Positions 1 to 10,200 of a stretch of 25,843 nt of DNA are shown piece by piece. The translations under genes and the position numbers were made by a program. This DNA is from a virus: positions 1-25,843 of the IMG/VR virus record IMGVR_UViG_3300032309_000509, one strand, 5' to 3'. The notes beneath the pieces were generated by a model. It saw nothing but the letters and a program-made list of their open reading frames with translations. It was not told the DNA's origin and did no database searches. Within the stretch, counting starts at the first letter, position 1; each line of letters starts with the position of its first letter.

Positions 1-1
1 A

Positions 2-109
2 TCTGCAAAGAGAGATGAAGCGACAATGTTCGAAGTATCATTCCGTCTTCTTCCAAATGATTCTGCGTCATACGGTAAGATCGTAGACCGCACTATCCCA
101 GCAGCATAA
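2..109 (+). CDS. Major tail (tube) protein, C-terminal end only
   Basis: Only the last 35 codons are in the window, in the frame that stops at TAA 107-109; the start lies upstream. The visible peptide contains FEVSFRLLPND, then YGKIVDR and TIPAA at the end, a short beta-rich tail. I call it the major tail protein mainly by position: in siphoviruses the tube gene sits directly before the tail-assembly chaperones and the tape measure, as here. A strong hairpin terminator follows within 20 bases, which suits a highly expressed structural gene whose transcript must be kept separate from the low-abundance chaperones. With so little sequence another structural protein cannot be excluded. Confidence 0.6.
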   Translation, partial: SAKRDEATMFEVSFRLLPNDSASYGKIVDRTIPAA

Positions 110-125
110 TACAACTTAATATACG

Positions 126-161
126 AGAGGCTCAATCCTTCGGGGTTGGGCCTTTCTGTTT
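126..161 (+). terminator. Rho-independent-type terminator after the tail tube gene
   Basis: AGGCTCAATCC (128-138) pairs with GGGTTGGGCCT (143-153) through an 11-bp stem with two G-T wobbles, closed by a TTCG tetraloop (139-142). The stem can extend outward by A126-T155 and a G127-T154 wobble. A T-rich tail (TTCTGTTT) follows. UUCG-capped GC-rich stems with a T tract are classical intrinsic terminators. The site lies between the tail tube gene and the chaperones, so it probably ends or strongly reduces the tube transcript. The tail is interrupted by C and G, so termination may be partial. Confidence 0.8.
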
Positions 162-169
162 GGTATACT
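161..169 (+). promoter_or_regulatory. Extended -10 promoter, probably leaderless
   Basis: TGG-TATACT fits the extended -10 pattern TGN-TATAAT with one mismatch. Six bases separate its last T (169) from the ATG at 176, so a standard +1, seven bases after that T, would be the A of the start codon. No ribosome binding site precedes this ATG, because the terminator hairpin occupies the space. Leaderless messages are common in actinobacteria and their phages. No good -35 box is visible, which extended -10 promoters can do without. The same layout recurs at 20907-20915. Confidence 0.6.
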
Positions 170-175
170 TATATA

Positions 176-880
176 ATGCCTACAGAAATATACAAAACCT
201 CAACCATAGAACTCTTTGATGGCACAGAAATTTATATTACTCCATTAAAGGTAAAATATTTAAAATTATTCTTAGATGAATTTGAAAATGTAAAAACATC
301 AAAAAATGATGAAGAGGCAATGTACTATCTTTCTAAGTGTGCAACAATTACAATGAGGCAGTACTACCCAAGTATAAAGACTCAAGAGCAATTAGAAGAC
401 AATATCGATATGCCAACAATATATAAGTTGTTGGATTTTTCAGCAGGCATAAAGATAAATGAAAAATCTGAAGAGCCAGTAAAGTCTCAAGCAGCAGAAA
501 GTGGATCTACTTGGGATGACTTAGATTTAGCAGAGATAGAAGCAGAGGTGTTTTTGCTTGGGATATGGAAAGATTATGATGAACTAGAATCATCTATGTC
601 AATGCCAGAAATAATGGCAACTCTCAAAGTAAAAAGAGAACTTGACTATTCTCAAAAGAAGTTTCTTGCTGCAATGCAAGGTGTTGATTTAGACAAAGCA
701 AGCAACAAGGGAAATGCATGGGAAGAGATGAAAGCCAGGGTATTTAGTGGTGGTCAAGCAGCAGACTCTAAAGATATTGTTGCTCTTCAGGGATACAATG
801 CACAAAAAGCAGGGTTTGGAATTGGTATGGGTTTAACCTATGAAAAATTAGACGAATCTGCACCGTCCAGCGTGGTATAA
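176..880 (+). CDS. Tail assembly chaperone, long form (GT-like)
   Basis: This 234-residue protein probably helps load the tape measure protein and tail tube subunits during tail assembly, as lambda gpG/gpGT do. Residues 1-100 are homologous to the next gene: DGTEI is at residues 15-19 in both, PLK at 23-25 in both, and a CA pair and a PT-hydrophobic-Y motif are nearly in register. Residues about 115-234 form a separate C-terminal domain (acidic WDDLDLAEIEAE, then FLLGIWKDYDEL, later ALQGYNAQKAGFGIG) of the kind found on the T part of actinophage chaperones. I chose ATG 176 rather than the upstream TTG at 146: the TTG lies inside the terminator hairpin, and ATG 176 puts DGTEI at the same residue number as in the paralogue. 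Here the long form is one uninterrupted gene that needs no frameshift. Confidence 0.8.
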   Translation: MPTEIYKTSTIELFDGTEIYITPLKVKYLKLFLDEFENVKTSKNDEEAMYYLSKCATITMRQYYPSIKTQEQLEDNIDMPTIYKLLDFSAGIKINEKSEEPVKSQAAESGSTWDDLDLAEIEAEVFLLGIWKDYDELESSMSMPEIMATLKVKRELDYSQKKFLAAMQGVDLDKASNKGNAWEEMKARVFSGGQAADSKDIVALQGYNAQKAGFGIGMGLTYEKLDESAPSSVV

Positions 881-881
881 T
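873..881 (+). promoter_or_regulatory. Extended -10 promoter overlapping the stop codon
   Basis: TGG-TATAAT is a perfect extended -10 element, and the upstream gene's stop TAA (878-880) lies inside it. The expected start of transcription is near 888, giving a leader of about 22 bases with a strong Shine-Dalgarno AAGGAGG (897-903) six bases before ATG 910. The ten-base word GTGGTATAAT at 872-881 is identical at 20906-20915. Its role would be to raise expression of the short chaperone above the long one. No convincing -35 box is seen. Confidence 0.5.
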
Positions 882-909
882 TAATTGTTAACCTACAAGG
901 AGGAAAACT

Positions 910-1236
910 ATGGCTGATAAGCCTTTAAACAAGAAAACTGTAACATTAATTGATGGAACAGAAATCTCAGTAAGACCACTTAAGTTATCACTACTTAGAC
1001 CATTTATGTCTAAGTTTGCATTGCTTTCTTCTGTATCTGAAGATAATGATAAGTCAATGGATATCCTTATTGAGTGTGCACAGATTGCAATGAAGCAATT
1101 CAAGCCAGAGTTGGCAGAAGACAAGGCAGCACTAGAAGAACTTCTAGATCTTCCTACAGTTTACGAAATTATTGATGCAGCATCGGGTGTTCAAAACAAC
1201 GAAGCAAGCGCAGTACTAACTTCGTTGACTAAATAA
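910..1236 (+). CDS. Tail assembly chaperone, short form (G-like)
   Basis: This 108-residue protein matches the N-terminal domain of the preceding gene almost without gaps (DGTEI 15-19, PLK 23-25, CA 56-57, PTVY 82-85) and lacks the T-like extension. By analogy with lambda gpG it would coat the tape measure protein during assembly and be the more abundant partner. A near-perfect AAGGAGG six bases before the ATG, plus a promoter-like element across the previous stop codon, fit higher expression. The gap to the tape measure gene is 27 bases. I see no slippery heptamer leading into a T-like frame at its end, which supports gene duplication as the route to short and long forms. Confidence 0.75.
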   Translation: MADKPLNKKTVTLIDGTEISVRPLKLSLLRPFMSKFALLSSVSEDNDKSMDILIECAQIAMKQFKPELAEDKAALEELLDLPTVYEIIDAASGVQNNEASAVLTSLTK

Positions 1237-1263
1237 AATAAAATAAAAGAGGTGTCTTGAGAA

Positions 1264-4200
1264 TTGGCAGATGTAAATTCTAATATAAATATTAATTTTG
1301 ATACAACTGCCGCTCTCGCACAACTTCGTTCTTTACAGGCAGGCCTCAGCAGGTTTCATCAAACACTTGCTGAGGGCAACCTGGCTGCAGCAAATGCCCA
1401 AAAGGGTTTAAATGCACAACTTATACAGTCTGTTGGTGCTACAGGAAAATTCTCTGCAAGCCAAGTAAAAGTTGCAGGAAGTACTTTAGCCTTTACTTCA
1501 GCATTAGAAAAAAATAAACTATCACTACGTGAGTATTATAGATATACAATGGCAGCAGCAACTGCCAACACTCGCATTCTTGGCAAAGCCTTTGAGCAAG
1601 AAAGAGAGATCATTAACCGTGCTCGTAGAGATAGAGTAAAAGCACTTCAAGCACAATATGTTCAAATGAATAAATCCAATGCTGGGTTTATGGATGCAAT
1701 TAGAATTATGCCAAAAAGCCTTGAAATGGCTAGTGGAAAATTTACAGAACTTGGAGCAAGAATTCAGTATGCTGCTCAAAGACAGCAGTTCCTCAATCAA
1801 CTACTAAAGCAAGGTTCTACACAACTTTTAAACTTTGGTAAAAACACACAGTGGGCTGGTCGCCAGTTAATGGTTGGTCTCACAATGCCTCTTGCTTTAT
1901 TTGGTGCTGCAGCAGCAAAGGCATTTAGAGAACTAGACGCTGAGATTATAAAGTTCCGTCGTGTATATGGAGATGCATTTACAAATGATGCAGAAGTTAA
2001 TGCAGCAGTAGAAAATGTTAGAACATTGGCAAGCGAGTACACCAAGTATGGTGTTGCCGTAACTAAGACAATGGAGATGGCTGGAACTGCAGCAGCAGCA
2101 GGTTTTGCAGGCAGCGCATTAACGGCACAAGTTGAAACAGCAACAAAGTTAGCAGTGCTTGGACAGATAGAACAGCAGCAAGCACTTGAAACAACAATGT
2201 CTCTACAAAATGCTTTTGGTTTATCTAGCGAAGAACTTGCCAAAAAGATTGACTTTCTTAACGCAGTAGAAAACCAAACTGTTCTGTCTATCGAAGATTT
2301 AACTATAGCAATTCCAAAAGCAGCACCAGTTATAAAGCAACTTGGTGGATCTGTAGAAGATCTTGCATTCTTCCTTACAGCAATGAAGGAAGGTGGAATT
2401 AACGCATCAGAAGGTGCTAACGCACTTAAGTCTGGTCTTGCTTCTATGATTAATCCTTCTAAGAAGGCAGCAGGATTCCTTGCAGATCTTGGTATCAACA
2501 TAAAGGGTATTGTTAATGCCAATGCTGGAAACCTAAAAAATACTGTTATTGGTTTTGCACAAGCACTCGATACTCTTGACCCACTTAACCGTGCAAGAGC
2601 AATTGAGCAAATGTTTGGTAAGTTCCAGTTTGCTCGTCTATCAACACTTTTTCAAAACGTAACAAAGGATGGATCACAGGCATCAAGAGCACTTGGATTA
2701 GCAGGTGCCTCAGTTGAAGAACTAGCAATCTTATCTGAGCGAGAAATGAAAAAGATTGAAGACTCAGTAGGCGTTAAGTTTCAGGCAGCAATAGAACAAT
2801 TTAAACAAGATATTATGCCTTTAGGAAAAATATTTCTTGAAGCATTAACTCCAATAGTTAAATTCTTTGGTGGGCTTTTTGAAAAATTTAATGGGCTAAG
2901 CGATCAAACTAAAAAGGTTGTTGCTATTATTGTTGGAGCAGTCGCAGGCATCGGCCCAATTCTACTTATGACTTTTGGTTTGCTTGCTAACGGTGTTGCA
3001 AATGTTATTAAATTCTTTGCAATGCTTCGTGGCGGAATTGCTAAATTAAATGGTAAAACAAATATATTGGGTGCAGGATTTAATTATATGACCCAAGAGC
3101 AGATAGAAAATGCTGCCTCATCTCAACAACTTCATCAAACACACACAAGATTAATTGAAGTTTTTAATGTTGAAAAAGCATCTGTAAATGCTCTTGCTTC
3201 ATCATACAATTCATTAAGCACACAGATGAGAACTATGGCAACACAAAACCCAGCATTGTTTGCAGGCGGAGTTCGTGGGGCCAAGAAAGCAGCAAGTGGA
3301 TTACCACCAGTTAAAAAGTATAGAGAGGGAGTTTTAAGCGTACCAGGTCCGAAGGGTGCAGGAGATGTTGTTCCAGCAATGCTTTCTCCAGGAGAAGCCG
3401 TTATCCCTACAGAAACAACTAATAAGTATAGAGGTTTAATTTCTGCAATGTTCCAAGACAAGGTTCCAGGATTTATGGCTGGAAGACTTCCTGGAGGACC
3501 AGGAAAAGGAATACCATTATCTGATGGTCCAGCAGCAGTTAGAAAAGCACAACAAGCAAAGTATAGAAGAAGAGATGATGCACGTCAGGGATATAATGAG
3601 CCACACCCAGAAGCACCAGTAGGTCCAGTATTTATTGGCATGCCAAAAACTGCAAAAGAAGCATCACAGTCTAGACAAATCCTAGACAAGATATCTGAGC
3701 AGGTAAGTCTTGGAAGATTTGGCACCATGCCACCTTCAAACTTTGGAACAAAACTTCAAGGCTTTAAAGGATACAGTTTCCCTGAACGTGGAATTGGCGG
3801 GGTATACAGAAAGCCTAACGGAAAGATAGTAGTAGTAAAGCCAACAATAGATGAAAAGACTGCATTAGCAGAAGTACGTATGACTCAGATTGAGGCTGCT
3901 AGAGGAATGATTGTTCCAAAGCAAGTAATAAGAACAATGGTAGATCCGACAGATATTACAGGGCAAAGAAAGTTTATTGTTATTGAGTCACCATATGATC
4001 CAAGAATTGCAGCAATGGATGGCAAGTTTACACAAGGTGATATGGTTAAGCAATTGGTTGGGTCGACTTTAAGAGGAGACAAGGATTTACAGCAGGCAAA
4101 CGTATCTGGAAGAATAGTAGCGGACGTTGGAAATGCTGGAGCATTTGATAGAGCATCTGGTTTTAGAGATTACGCTAATGTAATGCCAAGTATGGAAGAG

Positions 4201-7200
4201 CAAGCAATGATTAATCTTCTTGGTATTAAGGGCGGAGCAAAGAAATTCTTTGCACAGGAAACAGCATCAATTGCAGGCAAGATGACTCCACAGCAGTACG
4301 AAAATGCAATTAAGCAAGAAATCAATCAATCTATTCCTAGAGTAGAAAAACTTATTAAGTCTTGGGATCTTGAGCCAGATGAGCAAATTGTTTATGACAA
4401 TCTTCTTAAAAGACTTAAGGCTGGAGCAAAAGTAGATTGGGCTAAGTTCCAACCAATTCATGCTAGTGCTGCTAATGGTGTTATAAAAGCAGAAACAGGA
4501 ATTGGTTCGGGTGCACGACCTCAAGAAATATTAGAACAACTCAGCAAGTATGAAATTGCATCTGTAGAAGCCAGCCAATCAAAGAGTGCTGATTTAAGAA
4601 GAAGCGCAGAAGCCGCATTTAGAACAACACTAGAATCACTAGACTCAGTAGACCCAGTTAGATCAAAAATAGTAAAGGCAGCCTGGCAAGGTGGAGTAGT
4701 ACCTCTTCCTCCTTCTGGCAAAGATAAGAGTTTTTCTCCAAGACAGACAGCATTTATTAACGAACTAAGCAGAATGACTCCAATCGATGTTGATGGGGTA
4801 ACAAAGTATCTTCATCCAGACGACTTAGAATCATTTAAGGCAGACCCTGACGGTAGAGCAAAATATGCAAGAACAAAAGAACAGGTAATCAATAACGTTC
4901 TTTATAGAATGGGTGCTATTCCAAATGATAAGGGCATTTTTGTTGATAAGGGAGGGTTTGAAGGAAGTAGGTTTGCTAGTGTATCGGCACTTAAAACAGA
5001 TCTAAGATCATCCAATAAGGGCGCAGGTGGTGGTCAAGGAGTACTTTCAAGTATTGTTAGACCTGAAGCAATGAAACTTTTAGATGAATATAGAGCAAGA
5101 ATGGGAGATCCTTTAAAGTCTAAAGCAGCAATAGATATGAGAGCACTAGGACTTACCGATGCTCAAATTATTCAAAAATTAAAACCAGAGTTATCTCATA
5201 TAAGTGCAACTGGAAATGCTGGTATTGGTGGAAGAGATGCTGTAAAATTTAAGACTGGAACAGCACAGTATGATACTTTTGCTCTCAATAGATATATCGG
5301 AACTGGTTCTTCAAGATTTCAAGATATTCTAAAGTGGAATAATGGTGGCAACTTAAATCCTCTTAAGTTAAACCCAGCACTTTTAAATGAATATCAAAGA
5401 GCAGCAGACTTTATGGCAACTGGACTACATCCAGAAACACCAGAACAAAGATCACTTGTAGCAAGAGCAGCAGAACTAGAATCATTGGCAGCAGATCATA
5501 AAGCAAATGGTGGAAAGATTCCTAAAGTAAAACTGCCTAGAAATGCTGGAGTAAACGCTAGGGCATTACTTGCTATACTTAGAGATCCAGCAATACAGCC
5601 ATCAAGAATAATTAACTTGGCAGCAACCTCAGCAGACGAAGTATTCGTTGGTGCAAAAAAGGGAGAAAGCGTTGCAAATGTTCCAGCAAGAACTGTAAAG
5701 AAAATAGGAAATAAAAACAGTGTTCCTATTCCAGAAAACGTTGTTCCTGTAGGAAAAAATGGTAAGCGTACTTCAGATAATGTTCTTGTAAGAAAGAATC
5801 AGTCAGAAACAATAACAACTCCATCCCAGACAAGACAACTTGTACGTGTACGTGGTTTTGACAAGGGAGATGGAAGTGTAGTAAGAAATACAGGCGGAAT
5901 AACTAACCCTACAGTAAAACAAGGAGAACTTGCTTTACAGATGAGAGCCAAAGGTTACAGTCAGTCTGAGATTGACAGAGCACTTAGAAGGTTTGCAGAA
6001 AACGAATTAAAGATTAAAGAGTCTCAGGTTAACGCTGCTGCAAGAGCAGCAAGAGAAGAAAAAGGAAGACAACAAGAACAAGCAAGAAATCAAAAAGAAC
6101 AATCAAGAATTCAAAAAGAGCAAACTGCTGCTGCAAGAACAAGATTTTTAGAAAATGAAAGAAGAGCACAACTTAATAGACAGATGGCTCTTAATTTTGA
6201 TGCTGCTGAAGCAGAGGATAAGAGAAGAACATTAAATAACCAAAGACAAACTCAAAAGGAAAATGCTAAACAATTAAGAAATCTACGTCAAGAAAAGATT
6301 GGTAGATTTTCAGGTGGCGCAGCAATGGCACTTGGTACTGCTGGCACTGGACTACTAATGTCTGGTAATGAAACTGGCGGAATGGCAATGATGGGTGCAT
6401 CTGCTGTAGCGGGAATGGCCCCAATGCTTGCAAACCCAGTTGGTGCTGTTGCTGTAGGACTTCTTACACTTGCAGGCACAGTATATGCATTTAATGCTGC
6501 TTTGAAAAAAGCCAGGGAAGAAGGTATTGCATTAAGTAGTGCAATGTCTATGACTAAGACAAAACTAATTGCTTTGTCAGAAATAACTAAAACTGTTTCA
6601 GCAAGTGAGGAAGCAGATAAAACCAGAGCGGATAGACTTGTTGGAGCAACAGAAAAGCAACGCAAAGTTGGACAGACAATACTTGAGTCAGACTTTGGTA
6701 AATCATTACTTGCAGATATAGAAACACAAGTAAAAGCAGGGCTATCAAGTTCTGAAATTGGTAAGAATCTAGGATCTCAACTATCTAGCGCAATGCTTAG
6801 TGGAGTTATAGACTCAAACCAAGCAAGAAGTTTGGCAATGGCTATTGGAAATGAGTTACAGGATTATCCTCTATCTGCAAATATTTCTGGAGAAATAATT
6901 CGAATCACTGGGCCTAATGGAGAAAATATTAAAAAGGACCCAATAAAGGTTGCTTTAGATATTGATAAGAATACATTTAAAACTGCTAAAAAAATGTTTG
7001 ACTATGCAGCAAAACAAAATTTTGACTTATTAGGAGCCTATAATCCACTAAATTTTGGTGGCCGCTTTGCAGGTACAGGTGGAGGAGAAACTTACGCAGG
7101 CAAGAGCGGAACCATGGCAAATGCACAGTCAGCCTTAAGAGGAGAAAAGGGACTTCGCCATCAAGTAATGGCAAATATAAGTCCTCAAATTTATCAAGAC

Positions 7201-10200
7201 TTCTTTGATCCAAAAAAGAGTGGTTTAGATAAAGCATTATCTATTATTACAATGGGTGCAACATCAAACTTCTTCCAACTAAGAGATGCAGCAGCACAAT
7301 CAACTAAGATTCAGACTGCAGGTGCACAGTTAATGATTCAGGAGTTGGCAAACAATCAACAACTAATAGACTCATTAAATAAGCAGTATGACATTAAATT
7401 AAAGACTGCTAAAACTGAAAAAGAAATTGCGGGGATTGAAAAAGATCGAAAGAAAGCGCTAGATGATTTAAACAAACAAAACGAAGACCAACTTAATACT
7501 ATCGTAGCCTCTAAAGACTTAATTGGAGATACTAATTTTAATGCTGCTATCAAAGCGTCAGCCGATGCACTATATACAAAAGGTCCAATGAAAGCACTTA
7601 AAGATGCAGCCATTACTCAATTAGAGGCATTAGAAAATAGTTCATTTAAAACAGAGATGCAGTTAGAGTTTGCAAGTGGACTCGTTGATCCAATGACCTT
7701 GATTGAAATGCTAGGAAATGAAGAATTCCAAAAAGAATATAATATCTTAGTTGACACCACTTTTAGTGGTAATGCTGCAGAAGCAAATGTTGTTTCAAGG
7801 TTGCTATCAAAGGCTGGACTAAAAACAGAATCAAAAACTATTATTATTAAACTGTTAAATAATGATAAGGATGATTACACTAATGGAGAATTAACAGAGG
7901 CAGTTCAAATATTGTCTGAGATACAAGACACATATGGAATTGTCTTAGATGTTAATGTTAACAGTGAAGACAAAGTTACAAGAATTGCAGATATGATCAA
8001 GTTCTTGGGTAACAAAAAATTTGTAACTAAAGCAGAATTAAAGGCTAAAGCAATAGAAGATCCTAGGTATCAGCACATTGTTGATAACTGGGAGCAACTA
8101 GTTGGAGACGGAAAAACAATTTCAAGAACAATGTTGCTTAACATTGAAACACTTGTATCTGATGCAAATGTTCTTCAAGCATACCTTCAGGCAAGAGGAG
8201 CATCAGACTCCGATGCTGCTGCATATGCTGGAGTTCAGTCAGGTCAATATCCAGAAATTGTTCTTACAGGTAAAAAATCTGTTGGACAAATGATGGAGGC
8301 TGGAGCAAGATATTTTGCTGAAGACCCTAAGAGATATGCAAAAATTTTAAATGAGATGCTTGGCATAGAAGATGGAGATGGTCTAACAAAGACAGATCCA
8401 TTTATAGAGATACTTGCAAAATTAAAGAATGTTAGAAATGCTGCAATAAATGCAGCAGGAGGAATTGAAGAATTAAGAAAGGCGCTTGCAAAAACTGGTT
8501 CTAAGGCTGTGGGAGATAAGTTCTTAGGAATAGATCAACAACTGGTTGCCCAAGGACGTAACAAGCAGTTTATTGATTGGGCCATGGCTCTTGACCCAGC
8601 AGAACAAGCAAAGTATATTACTACAGCAGGTCCTAAACTTAAATCTGGAAAAAATAAAGGAAAAATAAAAGACCCATATAACAAGGGCAAGTTCTTACCA
8701 GAGACAACCAAGCCTGGAGATGTGGTTTTATCTCAAGATGGAAAACTATTAAACGAGTATTTTAATGCAAAGGTAATCGGAGATTTTAACGCTGCTCAGG
8801 GTAGGTCTCTTTCATTACTGAGAGAGCAAGAGCAAGCAAGAATTAAACTAGTCGCTGCTGGATATGATTCTGCAACAATAGAAGGTCTATTAACAGATGA
8901 ATATACTACACAGTTAATTGCTTCAGGTAAAATAACAGAAAATCAATTAAAGCAAAATGTTGAAATTACTAAAGAACTTGAGAATAGAAAAAAAATTAAT
9001 AGCATGCTTTCCAGAGGTACATCAGAACTTCAAAGACAAGCAGACATGTCAAGAGCAGCAGATGCTGCAAAATTCTTACGTAGTCAAGGTGTTTCAGAAG
9101 ATGGTGTAAGGGCTGCTATTGGAGATGCAGGTTCACTGTCAGAAGCAATCGCTGCAATGGATCAATATAATTCTTCTGCTGGTATGGCTGCAGACACACT
9201 TAAAAGAATTGTTGATGGACTTAATGCTATAAAGGAAAACTCAAAGATAGATATTGTTTTAAATTTTATAAAAGCAGATATTGCAGGGCAGGTTGAGCAA
9301 GGCGCAGCAGCAGCAAGAAAGATAATGGACTCAAAGAGAACTGTTTATAATAACCTAACTGCTGATAAACTTACTTCAGCGGTATCAAATTATAGAGATT
9401 CAAGTAAGGCACCTCAAGAAGTTGGTAAAATTGCAACTGCAAATGTTGCAGCAAGATACGCAAAAGCAGGAGTTAAGATACCAACCGTTGCAGCAGGTGC
9501 AACAATAAACAGTATTGCAAAGGAAAGAGCAGCACTTGGCAAGACAATAAATGTTGCATCATCACAACTTCAGGGTCTTGCAAATCAAAGAAATACAATT
9601 CAAAACCAAATTGCAAACTCTGAAAGCAGTTTGAGGGCAGCCCTTGACAGTGTGAATAGTTCATTTGACAAGACGATTAAGTCAATTCAAGATGGAATTA
9701 AGAAATATGAAAACCAAATAAAGTCAATAGAAAAAAACATAAAGGCAAAAGAAGATGAGATAAAGAAGAGGTTTACAGATAAGATAGAGGCATTTAATAA
9801 AGAAAATCAAATGCTAAGCAATGACCTTGCCATAATGGATAAGGCTGCAGAAGATATTAATGAGAAATATGATAAGCAAGTAGAAGCCTTGCAAGAAGTA
9901 AACAAGTTAAACCAAGAAATTATTGACGCACAAGGACAACAGTTAGATCTTGCTGATGCTCTTTCTCAAGGTGATATAGCAGCAGCAGCAAGAGTTGCAA
10001 ATGAGATGTCAGCATCTTACGCAAATAATCAAGCAGATACAATAATGCAGGGTGTTGAACTTGCTAGAACCAATGATCTTTCAGCGCTAACTGGTGCAGA
10101 AAGCGGAATGACTAGAGAGGCTATTTCAGAAAGACAGTTTGTAATAAGTCAAGAAATTTATAAACTAGAAACAGACCCTGCTAGATTAGAAATAGAAAAA

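Noticed and set aside
146-175. TTG start at 146 for the long chaperone
   Set aside because: It lies inside the terminator hairpin and would add ten residues absent from the paralogue; ATG 176 aligns the two proteins residue for residue at DGTEI.
1797-2522. 241-codon open frame on the minus strand inside the tape measure gene
   Set aside because: It is antisense to the strongly conserved tape measure core; its serine and alanine-rich product mirrors the GCA-rich sense codons and it has no ribosome site or family likeness.
8102-8293. 63-codon plus-strand frame inside the tape measure gene
   Set aside because: Out of frame with the tape measure, no ribosome site, composition of a shadow frame.
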